Assembly: GCA_017542055.1 (NCBI GenBank)
Contig: JAFXXW010000017.1
Span: forward strand, 1 to 57,782
Length of the DNA stretch: 57,782 nt
Reading direction: 5' to 3'
Source of the DNA: Kiritimatiellia bacterium
Lineage (GTDB): Bacteria; Verrucomicrobiota; Kiritimatiellia; RFP12; UBA1067
The notes under the pieces were generated by a model. The model was not told where the DNA came from, did no database searches, and saw only the letters and a program-made list of their open reading frames with translations. Made by a program: the position numbers and the translations under genes. Every line of letters starts with the position of its first letter. Position 1 is the first letter of the stretch. Shown here in pieces: positions 49,430 through 57,627 of this stretch.

Positions 49430-52400
49430 TTACTGCTGCGCTTCGTCGGCGGTACGTCCGACTGAGATCTGATAGTAACGAACCGTTTCCGCATTGCCTA
49501 GTTCCGTACCTGCAATCTCGGTAGTGGTGGTAGTCGCCTCCTGCGAAGCAGAAACAGCGGAAAGGTCGTTCAGCGAAGTGCCGGACTTGACCGCATAATA
49601 GAGGCCAGGGATCGTCTTGATGTTGAACGCCGGCGCAGTAGTAACACCTGCCATCGTCATCGGCTCACTAGCCGCCACCGCAGGCGTCACCGATACCGTC
49701 TCTTTGTTCTCCGTGCCTTCATTGAATGTGACCGATTTGGTGCCATCCAATGCTACCGTAGTACCAAACAGAGAAAGGATTCCATCGTAAGTACCTTGCG
49801 TAGTCACCAACTGCAACTGATTGGCATTGATAGCAACCCCACCAGTCACGGTCAACGAGGTAACATTGCCCGGAAGCGCAATCTTGCCGGAGTAATCATT
49901 GTCCAACGCCACGCTCACCGAAGTGGTGGACGAATCAGTCGTAACCATAGTCACCGCCTCAGCACCTTCTCCGGTTGTAGCCGCAGCCGACCCAACATAG
50001 ATGCCATCATCTTTATTGGTAAATGTCACTGCCTGTTTTGCGTCATCGACGTAGACACCGAATCCATCATCGTTTTTGATTTCAACGGTGCCAGGCGTTG
50101 TTGTAGACACTAGCTTTTGCCCGCCAACCGGTGCCGAATCAAGGTTGATCTTCCCAATGTACAAAGTCACCGGAGTGCTGTCATTGTCGTTATTGACGAT
50201 AGATCCCTTATAATCCTCCATCTCGAGTATATCAAATCCAGACGGAGCATCAGTTTGGCTAATCGTAAGCACGCCACTTGCAGACCCAGTTATCTTTGAA
50301 AAGTTGTACCAAAACGCGCTAGTGCCATTAACCGTGAAAGCGCTGTTGATAATCAAGGTAGGCTTTACCTGTCGCGCATTCGCTTCGCTAGTATTGAGCC
50401 AAGCATTGAATCCATTGTTGATCTCTACGGAAGAACCGGTAATACCATAATAATCGAGCCTGAATCCATATTGAGGGGTCGAATCGACAATCGGCAATTC
50501 TACCGTACCGGTCCAATCGCCAAAGTTGAGCGCAGAGGAAAGTGTACTTGCTAGTAGCAACCTACCCGATCCGGCCAGCGTAGCAGAAACGGCACCATCA
50601 CCCGAAAGTGAAAGCGTGGAGCCGCTGGCAATATTCAGCGTTCCTGACCCGCCAATCGTACCGGACGCAGAAACCGCGTTTTCACCTGCATTGATAGTTA
50701 ACGTCTTGGCGGAGGCAATTGTGACTATTCCCGAAAGCGTAGCCGCGCCAGTGACCGATGCGTCGGCATTGACAGCAAACGTTCCCGGGAAGGTGCCCGA
50801 TCCAGAAATTTCGGTCGAGCCGTTTAGCGTAACCGCGCCAGAGGTGCTTATCGTTCCAGTAAGGACGACAGGGCTTGTGGGGTATGTATTGCCAAGTTCC
50901 GTCAGCGATGCGGCCACAGTCAAGTTGCCGCCGGCGAAAGATGCGTCGACTGTCGCGGGATTGTCGGTTCTATTGTATATGGTAACGGTGCCGGTGTATG
51001 TGGAGGGCATCTCGGTCTGCGCTGGCATGGCGAATCCGTTGTCACTCCAGGTTGTGCCGACGTCGTTTATGACAATGTCCACGTCAACCGCTGCGGAACG
51101 CGCCACGCGGAACGTGTAGCTTTGGTTGCTTTTGTTGTGCGTCAGCGTTGCAGTGAAGCCGTATTGCGCAAGATCCGACACGCCAGTGGAATCGAGAACC
51201 ACGGACGCGCCCTCGCCAAGGATCGCCATGGAGATTACGATGTCCTCGAATACGCCGCCTGGCCCGAGCTGCTCGAGTTCCGAAAGAATCGCGTAGTTGC
51301 CCACGGGAGAGTAAGGATCCACGGTCAGCGTCACGCCGTCGCCAATGCTTGTAATGCCCAAGTTCGCCCTGCCCGCAGGAATGACGGTATCGACGAGTAT
51401 CGAGGTTTCCGCCGCGACGAGTTTGCCGCTCGTCTGGTTGGCGTATCCGGAAACCAGTTTGAGCGTCCCCGACGCGCCCGCCTCCTTGGTCAGCGTCAGA
51501 GATTCATAGTTGGAGTCGCTCGCGAGTTTCAGCTCCACCGCCACATCGGAAGAACCGCCCTTCGAGAGCGTGACGTTCGTATCGGCGTTCGGCGCGTCCT
51601 GCACGGCGTCGTCTTCCTCGGGCAAGGTCTGCGTCCAGACGCCCGTCGCGACCCAGGAAGCGGCGGCGGAAACGGCGTCACGCGTCGCCGCGCCATGGGC
51701 GGATTCGTATTTGTAGGCGTCCGCCAAAGCCGCCATCGCGGAGTCCGACAAAGACCCGTTGAAAACGCGCAGGAAGTCCAGAGTTCCACTGTTGGCCGTC
51801 TCCGCCGCACCATTGTTGGCGGTATTGTATTTGGTCAAGCCGGAACTCAGCACACCGCCGTGGAAAGAACCGATCTGGAAACCGTTGCCGATGGTCAAAA
51901 CGCCGGAATGCTTGTAGATGGCTTTGACTTTGCCGTCGAGATACACTCTCACGCGGGTCTTTTCAGTTTCGTCCTCCGTGATGCGGTCCATGACGAATGC
52001 ATAAAGATGCTTCTTCGTGGTGGCGTCCACAGCCTTTAGCGTTGCAAGCGGCGTAACTGTCTGCGAGGCTCCGGTGACAAGGACGAGTTTCATGTCACCG
52101 TTGGCTGGATTGTCGCCAGTGACGAGGGCGATGGCAGTCTGGCTGCCGGCGTCAGCGCGCGTGGAGCCGAAACCGACGAGAACTGTGTTTGCATAGTTGC
52201 CGGGCTGGCAATACATCACTGCCGTCATTGCAGATAGCGTTGTGAATGTAGCATCACGCCACGGGGTTTTCTGGAAGTAGAGTTCCTGATTCCCTGTTGC
52301 ATCAGCCGCAGTGTAGGACGTACCGTTGCCTTCAAGCGTCATCGCCTCCGTATCGGAACCGATGCTTGCTTTGGAGCCGTCGAACTCGTAGTCCCACCAC

Positions 52401-55400
52401 CATGCAGAACCCGTGTAAGTGGGGTTCGCCGGCGCCGTGCCGGTGAAACTGCGCACGCCGTTTTCATAAGTGGAGGTCGCTCCAGTGGCTTCATTGCCGT
52501 TGGAATCGACAAGCGCGATTGTGCCATCGACGGTTTCGGGAACCGTCAGCGTGGCTGAAAGCGCGTAGCCTCCGGCAATCGCCTCCTCTAGATTCGCGGG
52601 CGCGGTGGATGTGGTCACATAGACCGTCGCGCCAGCCGCCACCTCGGCCACTTTGGCACCGGAAGGAAGCGTCGTTGTACCCGACGATACAGATACCGAA
52701 TACGAACCGTCCGATGCAATCGAGATCGTTCCGGTAAGACGCGCTGTGCTGTCGGGCAATTCGAGATTCGTGCCAGAGAGTGTCGTCCCCGCCGCGTTTA
52801 CAGGCGCCCAGCCTTTGTTCAGCGCAGCCGTGACGGTCGCTATCTGCGCGCTCGTGAGAGCATCAGCGAGAATCATCACGTCCTTCACAACCATGCCCGT
52901 AGCCGGATTGCCGCCATTCAGGGAAAGACCTCCGATAAGGATCTTGGAGGTTTGTGCATCCGTGAAATAAAAACCTGTGTTTTCGATTATCTGAGTGCCG
53001 TCGAGATATGTGCGAGTTCCCCGCGTGGTCTGAGAGCAACCGTCCATGCTATTATTAGGAACGTACGTAGTCGCTATCCAATGCTCATTCGCATCGCGTG
53101 TCCACGCGGAATTTCCATAGGTGGTTTGCGCCACGCCGGTGTTGTAATAATAATGCTGTTCAAACTGTGTGCCGGTGTACGAGAGAAAATTCTCAAGAGA
53201 GCCCGACACGCTCTTGTAGTCAATCGCCCAGCCGAGCAGCCTGCTCGCAGAAGAAGGGATATTTGACACCTTCATCATTACCGTAAGATAAGGCAGAGTC
53301 TCCGCCAGCGGAATCTGAATGCCGGCATCGCGGATTATGACCGAGCCGTCGTTCGCGCAAATCAAACCAGCCTCGTCATCGACAGTCACGGCAGAAGGCA
53401 ACGCAATACCGCCGGAAGAGTGTAGATCGGACGAAGGAATCGATCCCGACTTCACAAAGGAATATGTACCGTCGGCGTTAATCCATATTTTAGCCGTCAC
53501 TGTTTCAGTGCTGTCCGGCAATTCGACATTTGTACCCGCAAGCACCAATCCCGTTGACTCTGCAATCGTCCAGCCTTTGTTCAGCGCAGCCATCACGATT
53601 GCCATCTGAGCCTGCGTCAAGGCTTCCGAGCAAAGATATACCTTGCTGACTGACATTCCGTTGGCAACATCGGCATCATTGACTTTCGCACCGCCTATTG
53701 TTATCGATTTGAAAGTATAACCACCCCACTTTAATCCGGTGCTGGAGCATATGCGCTCGCCGTCAATATAAGTGTACGTACCTCCTGTTTCGTAGTCTCC
53801 GGCCCCATCCGCCCGGTTGTGCACTACGGCAAGCCAATGTTCGCCGGCATCATGTGTCCACGCGCCTGTGCCGTAAGAGTCGGAAGCTACATTACCGTTG
53901 CTTTCATTCAAGGATTTTTGCTCAAAACCTGTGGCTGTTTTCTGTACGAACGGAGCATCTGCGCCACTGCTCCACGAAATAAGGCGACCAGAGGAAACAG
54001 GCAAATTCGAAGCCTTCACGAATGCCGTAAAGCGCGTCTTGACATCACTGGTGAAATCAAGCGTCATGCCGCTATTGCCGATGACTACGGACTCGGATTG
54101 TATTAATGTTCCTTCGCCGATTGTCGCGGAACTAATCGGGAAACCGGACACAAGGTTGGACGAATCGATTGCAATGCTCGAAAGCGCCTTGACACCTCCT
54201 TCAACTGCTGCGTAATTAGGTGTTTTCGTCTTTGCGAGAGCGACCATGTTGAAACCGGCGTTGCCGTGCGTCCCGTCCGAAAGCGAGAGCGTCACCTGCC
54301 CCGATGAATTCGCGTAAAGATTGCGAATGCGGAAAAGCGTAAGTTCTCCGGCCGTGCCGGCTGCGGAGAGGTTCGCCGATTCCGTCCAGCCAGTTGCCGA
54401 TACGGACGTCTTGGCGATTACAGGAGTTGTCCCTGTCGCGAATCCAGTAAGCTCCACATAGGGCGTGGGCTTCGCGTTGTTGTTGTTGTAAGTAAAGCCG
54501 GAGGCGGCGAGATAGAGAGTGTAGTTCTGTCCGGTGGTCAGCCCTGAAATCGTCACCGTCTGTGTCCTAGCGGCGGCCTGTCCGTTGTAAAGCCCCTTGC
54601 TCAGCGCAGTAGACAGGCCATCCGTCTGTGTCGCATCAAGGCCCAATTCCGCCACAACCTCGTCAAGCGCCGATGCTGAAAACGCCTCAGGTGTCACCAC
54701 TGTCGCTGAAGGAGCCAAGAAAGTACCCTCCTGCGCGTCAAAAGAATCGGTGATGTCGTTGCTCCAAAGGTTTCCGGCCCCAATCGCGACCGCAAGCCTA
54801 GCATCGCCCTGCGTTGCGCTCTGTGAATTCCCTGTTGCAAGACCAAGCCATTCGACAGTATTGGGGTCGGCTGCAGTGCCATTACCATCTCCGTTGGCAT
54901 CAACCAGCAACACCGGAGTGGAGACCGTGGCCGTGTCAATGCTCGTGCCGTAGATGCGCATCGCCGCATACCAACTTCCGGAACCCGAAGTAGCACGAAC
55001 AACTGACGTTCCCAATGTCCCCGTAGCAGTGGCAGACGTATATGTAGCAATCGTCAATGGGCTCGTCACATCAACCTCAATCGAATCAAAGTAAATGTTG
55101 ATTGTATAGCGTCCGCCACCCTTTCCATAGTTTCCGGCAGCATTGTATGTGCCGCCAGCGGCAAGGGTAGTCGTAAAAGGCGTGCTGGAGACCTCCACCC
55201 TGCTGGAGGTGTACATCCTGCCGTTTGCCGCCGTAAGCACCACATGGTCGAGCGCGATTGAATTGCCAGCGTCTTTGCGGCTGCTTATGCTTATGCAGGT
55301 CAAGGCCACCTTGCCAGAGGTTGGAAAGTCGCCGGTCGCCACAATGCCAGACGGATTCGACAAATTGAATGAAATAGCCCCGCTATTCCAAGTGTATCCG

Positions 55401-55519
55401 CCATCCCACTGCATCGCCGAGCCATCTGCGTTAGACATTACATATGTCGCCGCCCAAGCGCCGCTTGCCGCGAATACGAGCATCAACGCCGCGATTGTCT
55501 TTTCAATAATACTTTTCAT
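49430..55519 (-). CDS. Giant secreted protein with LamG/concanavalin-like repeats
   Basis: 2029 aa. Signal peptide MKSIIEKTIAALMLVFAASG AWA then mature chain at ATY. Three lectin-like (LamG-type) units: about residues 470-690, 720-950 (both contain W-T-x-DA-x-EHW, YIDG/YLDG and ALNKGW) and about 1080-1280 (KKHLYAF, VYLDGKV, DFLRVFNGSLSD). Units one and two each precede a LxGTNxELPDST linker, a recent duplication. The rest is Ser/Thr/Gly-rich beta-helix-like passenger. Ends GRTADEAQQ, no autotransporter barrel or PEP-CTERM. Probably a surface carbohydrate-binding or adhesion protein. AGGAG at good spacing; lower GC than the core genes. Confidence 0.85.
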   Translation of the reverse strand: MKSIIEKTIAALMLVFAASGAWAATYVMSNADGSAMQWDGGYTWNSGAISFNLSNPSGIVATGDFPTSGKVALTCISISSRKDAGNSIALDHVVLTAANGRMYTSSRVEVSSTPFTTTLAAGGTYNAAGNYGKGGGRYTINIYFDSIEVDVTSPLTIATYTSATATGTLGTSVVRATSGSGSWYAAMRIYGTSIDTATVSTPVLLVDANGDGNGTAADPNTVEWLGLATGNSQSATQGDARLAVAIGAGNLWSNDITDSFDAQEGTFLAPSATVVTPEAFSASALDEVVAELGLDATQTDGLSTALSKGLYNGQAAARTQTVTISGLTTGQNYTLYLAASGFTYNNNNAKPTPYVELTGFATGTTPVIAKTSVSATGWTESANLSAAGTAGELTLFRIRNLYANSSGQVTLSLSDGTHGNAGFNMVALAKTKTPNYAAVEGGVKALSSIAIDSSNLVSGFPISSATIGEGTLIQSESVVIGNSGMTLDFTSDVKTRFTAFVKASNLPVSSGRLISWSSGADAPFVQKTATGFEQKSLNESNGNVASDSYGTGAWTHDAGEHWLAVVHNRADGAGDYETGGTYTYIDGERICSSTGLKWGGYTFKSITIGGAKVNDADVANGMSVSKVYLCSEALTQAQMAIVMAALNKGWTIAESTGLVLAGTNVELPDSTETVTAKIWINADGTYSFVKSGSIPSSDLHSSGGIALPSAVTVDDEAGLICANDGSVIIRDAGIQIPLAETLPYLTVMMKVSNIPSSASRLLGWAIDYKSVSGSLENFLSYTGTQFEQHYYYNTGVAQTTYGNSAWTRDANEHWIATTYVPNNSMDGCSQTTRGTRTYLDGTQIIENTGFYFTDAQTSKILIGGLSLNGGNPATGMVVKDVMILADALTSAQIATVTAALNKGWAPVNAAGTTLSGTNLELPDSTARLTGTISIASDGSYSVSVSSGTTTLPSGAKVAEVAAGATVYVTTSTAPANLEEAIAGGYALSATLTVPETVDGTIALVDSNGNEATGATSTYENGVRSFTGTAPANPTYTGSAWWWDYEFDGSKASIGSDTEAMTLEGNGTSYTAADATGNQELYFQKTPWRDATFTTLSAMTAVMYCQPGNYANTVLVGFGSTRADAGSQTAIALVTGDNPANGDMKLVLVTGASQTVTPLATLKAVDATTKKHLYAFVMDRITEDETEKTRVRVYLDGKVKAIYKHSGVLTIGNGFQIGSFHGGVLSSGLTKYNTANNGAAETANSGTLDFLRVFNGSLSDSAMAALADAYKYESAHGAATRDAVSAAASWVATGVWTQTLPEEDDAVQDAPNADTNVTLSKGGSSDVAVELKLASDSNYESLTLTKEAGASGTLKLVSGYANQTSGKLVAAETSILVDTVIPAGRANLGITSIGDGVTLTVDPYSPVGNYAILSELEQLGPGGVFEDIVISMAILGEGASVVLDSTGVSDLAQYGFTATLTHNKSNQSYTFRVARSAAVDVDIVINDVGTTWSDNGFAMPAQTEMPSTYTGTVTIYNRTDNPATVDASFAGGNLTVAASLTELGNTYPTSPVVLTGTISTSGAVTLNGSTEISGSGTFPGTFAVNADASVTGAATLSGIVTIASAKTLTINAGENAVSASGTIGGSGTLNIASGSTLSLSGDGAVSATLAGSGRLLLASTLSSALNFGDWTGTVELPIVDSTPQYGFRLDYYGITGSSVEINNGFNAWLNTSEANARQVKPTLIINSAFTVNGTSAFWYNFSKITGSASGVLTISQTDAPSGFDILEMEDYKGSIVNNDNDSTPVTLYIGKINLDSAPVGGQKLVSTTTPGTVEIKNDDGFGVYVDDAKQAVTFTNKDDGIYVGSAAATTGEGAEAVTMVTTDSSTTSVSVALDNDYSGKIALPGNVTSLTVTGGVAINANQLQLVTTQGTYDGILSLFGTTVALDGTKSVTFNEGTENKETVSVTPAVAASEPMTMAGVTTAPAFNIKTIPGLYYAVKSGTSLNDLSAVSASQEATTTTTEIAGTELGNAETVRYYQISVGRTADEAQQ

Positions 55520-55556
55520 CGTTTTCTCCTCTCTTTAAAATAGTTTATTGTTTTGA

Positions 55557-55694
55557 TCAAATCCACCCTTTTGTTTTATGCCAAAACTTCCTGGTGTATC
55601 CGTGTTCCTTTGCGCTCTTCTCAACATCTTCAAATTCATACTTCATTATAACCATGATTTCGTAGAATACGTTGAAATGGTATTCCTCGTTCAT
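55557..55694 (-). CDS. Small ORF of 45 aa upstream of the LamG gene
   Basis: ATG at 55694 preceded by an excellent GAGGAGG five bases upstream. Sequence starts MNEEYHFNVFYEIMVIMKYE and ends TRKFWHKTKGWI. It is charged, has a hydrophobic patch and an aromatic C-terminus. It lies between the promoter at 55936-55964 and the large gene, 37 bp before its ATG, so they are probably co-transcribed. No family recognised. Confidence 0.6.
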   Translation of the reverse strand: MNEEYHFNVFYEIMVIMKYEFEDVEKSAKEHGYTRKFWHKTKGWI

Positions 55695-55835
55695 GATTGC
55701 CTCCTCGGATTACAATTGCCCCACCGATAGCGCGGGTATGGACGCGCAATCGTCAATGGGCAAACCCCATGAATAGCATAGAGATGCTGTAGCGATGTTG
55801 TAGCGATGCATAGCGGTGTAGACTCCGGGGGCGGG

Positions 55836-55912
55836 CGCTCTGTCGAATTCGTGTTTAGCCCCGTGAGGTACCGCTACGAACCTGACTATGCTAAACACGA
55901 ATCCGAAGAGCG
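55836..55912 (-). promoter_or_regulatory. Long hairpin in the 5' leader of the LamG transcript
   Basis: Arms of 13 bp, perfect: ATTCGTGTTTAGC (55847-55859) and GCTAAACACGAAT (55890-55902), with outer arms CGCTCT (55836-55841) and AGAGCG (55907-55912) beyond small internal loops. On the minus strand this is at the very 5' end of the RNA, about 24 bases below the -10. May stabilise or regulate the long leader (about 235 nt). Confidence 0.7.
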
Positions 55913-55935
55913 ACTTTCTCCGTCATCTGCCACAT

Positions 55936-55964
55936 AGTATACCATTTTTTTTTTTTTCTGTCAA
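55936..55964 (-). promoter_or_regulatory. Promoter of the small ORF and LamG protein, poly-A spacer
   Basis: Minus strand: -35 TTGACA (55964-55959), 17-bp spacer consisting of G, 13 A and TGG, -10 TATACT (55941-55936) with extended TGG. The A-tract spacer is unlike the other promoters and is a candidate for slippage-based phase variation. Confidence 0.8.
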
Positions 55965-55979
55965 TAGGGTAAATTAACC

Positions 55980-56363
55980 TATTTTTTCCGCCGAGGGCGG
56001 CGTCCAGCCCCGCCCCAGGCGCAAAAACCTGCCGTTTTACTGGCCTTTTCCCCGCCCCGCCGCCCCGGCCCATCGCCCGGGAAACGTTCCCGCGATGGCG
56101 GATATCGCCCCGCCGCCAACTTTATCCGCCGCTCCTTCCCCCGCCCGCGCACCTCCGGCAAGCCGCATCCGGAATCCGGCATTTTGGGAAGGTCCCCCGG
56201 TTGGCTGCACCTAGCGTAGGCAGTATCGAGCGAACGGAATCCTGCCATCTCCCCTTCCCTAGGGGCGAGGAAGTGGTCGGACTGCACGGAGTGAGGAAGC
56301 ACGCTCTGCTTTCATCTCCCGCCGGGAGTTTGGCCGGCCTAATTGTCTATTCCTAGCCGAACA
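55980..56363 (-). ncRNA. Candidate GC-rich non-coding RNA
   Basis: About 380 nt with unusually high GC, in a part of the window that is otherwise AT-rich, downstream of the promoter at 56370-56398. It has stable hairpins, such as CCATCGC/GCGATGG with inner GGGAA/TTCCC (about 56070-56098), GCCGGATTCCGG and CCGCC/GGCGG near 55990. I compared it with RNase P RNA, SRP RNA, tmRNA and 6S landmarks and found none convincing. A 107-aa basic open frame on this strand (55979-56302) is low-complexity and unlikely to be real. No T-rich terminator is seen. Confidence 0.3.
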
Positions 56364-56398
56364 GTCTATATTATATCATATTCCTAATAGACAAGACC
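56343..56398 (-). promoter_or_regulatory. Promoter with flanking inverted repeat
   Basis: Minus strand extended -10 TGATATAAT, TATAAT at 56375-56370; a -35 is poor (GGTCTT at 17 bp). Inverted repeat TTGTCTATT (56343-56351) and AATAGACAA (56386-56394) encloses the -10, the same layout as the module promoters. It may be an operator. Likely drives the candidate RNA at 55980-56363. Confidence 0.5.
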
Positions 56399-56428
56399 TG
56401 GATTCTCATTTTATCTTCGCTAATGTTC

Positions 56429-56644
56429 CTAAGCGGCTCTGATAGCCACCTCTTCGAGATACTGGCCGAAGATGAAAAGCGCAGATTGCCCGTAAAGGCC
56501 GTTCTCCTCGTCGGCAAGGTTCTGCGCCGTTGCAGATTTGTAAAAACGGGACAACGCCTCGCTTTCGGATATTCCGAAACGTTGGGCAATCAGCTTTGCC
56601 ACTTCCGGGACGATGGTGGCGCGAATCAAATAGTGCTCACACAT
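56429..56644 (-). CDS. DUF3791-like small protein, 71 aa
   Basis: ATG at 56644, overlapping the DUF3990 stop by 8 nt. Residues about 20-55, AQRFGISESEALSRFYKSAT then ENGLYGQSALFIFGQYLEE, resemble the DUF3791-type pattern (helix, then S-x-T-x2-x-x-DE-x-GLY-x-x-S). It would be the last gene of the module. The name is by resemblance only. Antitoxin-like role is an inference from size and pairing. Confidence 0.6.
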   Translation of the reverse strand: MCEHYLIRATIVPEVAKLIAQRFGISESEALSRFYKSATAQNLADEENGLYGQSALFIFGQYLEEVAIRAA

Positions 56645-57140
56645 TGGACACCTCGTAGCTTCGGATATAGCGAAGTTTCGCGATTGCATTGGCCGTGCAG
56701 AACGCGAATTGGTTGTTGATGTGCTGGAAGCGCAATCGTTCGAGCGCATCCTCGCGGCGCATCACGCCCTGCACCACATAGGAAATGGTTTCGCCGACGC
56801 GGTCATTGGCAATCTTGCCGACCACGAGATCGAAACTGTGGCGGAATGCGATGTCGCTTCGGTTGGACACGACGAAATCGATCCATTCGAGCGTTGGTTC
56901 GGGGAACCGCTTGACGGACAGATCGCCGCAGGCATCCGCGTCGAATTCATATTCGCATACAATGCCCTTGATTTCGTGTCCGGCCATTCGGCTGCGATAC
57001 CGCGCCCTGCGCCTCGCCCACCGTTCCGCCTGGTCGCGTATATCGGTTGTATAGAACGCGAATCCGAAATCTCGTCCCTGATCGCCGGTGATGACAACGG
57101 GGTGTTCGATGACGTGCGTGCCGCCGTGGAAGAGTGTCAT
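56637..57140 (-). CDS. DUF3990 family protein
   Basis: 167 aa. Begins MTLFHGGTHVIEHPVV, followed by GRDFGFAFYTTDIRDQAERW, which matches the L-YHG ... DFGxGFY-T start of DUF3990 proteins. These have a predicted ADP-ribosyltransferase-like fold, the His of FHG being one expected active-site residue. In gut bacteria they are often paired with DUF3791 proteins, as here; a toxin-like role is suspected, not proved. ATG overlaps the DUF3791 stop (ATGA). Confidence 0.8.
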   Translation of the reverse strand: MTLFHGGTHVIEHPVVITGDQGRDFGFAFYTTDIRDQAERWARRRARYRSRMAGHEIKGIVCEYEFDADACGDLSVKRFPEPTLEWIDFVVSNRSDIAFRHSFDLVVGKIANDRVGETISYVVQGVMRREDALERLRFQHINNQFAFCTANAIAKLRYIRSYEVSNV

Positions 57141-57340
57141 TTCACACCCGCCTTTCCTAGATATTCGTCAAACATCTGCATCAAAGCCTCCATGCCCATG
57201 CCATGAAGGTCTTCATAATCGTCATCCAACTCCTTGAGCAATCCAGACTGCTCAAACTCGGCATAAACCTCCGGACCGGTCTTGCCGGTGTGGTTCGCAT
57301 AGAATTCCACACAAAATGTCTTGAATGACGTTTTACTCAT
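57137..57340 (-). CDS. DUF3791 family protein, 67 aa
   Basis: ATG at 57340 with a GGTGAG region upstream. Pattern FKTFCVEFYANHTGKTGPEV, then YEDLHGMGMEALMQMFDEYL, is typical of DUF3791: a Cys in helix one, then an aromatic-x-x-LH turn. It sits between the 30-aa ORF and DUF3990, with ATGA overlaps on both sides. Possible antitoxin or chaperone for the DUF3990 partner. Confidence 0.8.
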   Translation of the reverse strand: MSKTSFKTFCVEFYANHTGKTGPEVYAEFEQSGLLKELDDDYEDLHGMGMEALMQMFDEYLGKAGVK

Positions 57341-57429
57341 TGCCTGCTCACCTTGTTTTCCATGGTCTCGCTCTGGCCATTGACGATCAATGCACTCACA
57401 TCTTGCAATGTAATCTCTCTCTTTCTCAT
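57337..57429 (-). CDS. 30-aa ORF opening the DUF3791/DUF3990 operon
   Basis: ATG at 57429, stop TGA overlapping the DUF3791 ATG (ATGA). The sequence MRKREITLQDVSALIVNGQS has a hydrophobic turn. The ATG is 11 bp after the -10, so the transcript starts about five bases before it and would be almost leaderless. Could be a small protein or a leader that couples translation to DUF3791. Confidence 0.5.
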   Translation of the reverse strand: MRKREITLQDVSALIVNGQSETMENKVSRQ

Positions 57430-57440
57430 TAGCTGTTGAT

Positions 57441-57469
57441 ATTATACCATATTTTCCCGCGAATTGCAA
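57441..57469 (-). promoter_or_regulatory. Promoter of the DUF3791/DUF3990 module
   Basis: Minus strand: -35 TTGCAA (57469-57464), 17-bp spacer, extended -10 TGGTATAAT with TATAAT at 57446-57441. Same -35 as the ribH promoter. Confidence 0.85.
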
Positions 57470-57517
57470 CCGGAAAAAGCAAATTCATGGCAAAAAAAAA
57501 GTTCATTTCCCCCCCCC

Positions 57518-57547
57518 TTGACTTTTGGTCCGGAAATATAATATAAT
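57518..57547 (+). promoter_or_regulatory. Plus-strand promoter at the right edge
   Basis: -35 TTGACT (57518-57523), 18-bp spacer, -10 TATAAT (57542-57547). Runs of nine A and nine C lie just upstream. Divergent from the DUF3791/DUF3990 promoter. It reads into a short leader and the frame reaching the window edge. Confidence 0.75.
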
Positions 57548-57585
57548 ATTCGCATCCGAAGAAGCAACTGCTCGACTTTGCGGAC

Positions 57586-57627
57586 CCGGGGCCGCTAGAA
57601 GAGTCACTCACCTAGGTCCCCGGTTTT
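57586..57627 (+). terminator. Attenuator-like hairpin in the plus-strand leader
   Basis: Left arm CCGGGGCCGCTAG (57586-57598) pairs with CTAGGTCCCCGG (57612-57623), followed by TTTT at 57624-57627. It lies about 35 bases after the predicted transcription start and covers an in-frame TAG (57613-57615). It could be a terminator or an attenuator for what follows. Confidence 0.45.

Noticed and set aside
49430..55519. Autotransporter or PEP-CTERM protein
   Set aside because: No C-terminal barrel strands and no PEP motif with a following helix and basic tail; it ends GRTADEAQQ.
55979..56302. 107-codon basic open frame
   Set aside because: Arg/Gly/Pro low complexity in a GC island, no Shine-Dalgarno, no recognisable motif.
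55980..56363. RNase P RNA, SRP RNA, tmRNA or 6S RNA
   Set aside because: Landmark sequences of these RNAs were looked for on both strands and not found.
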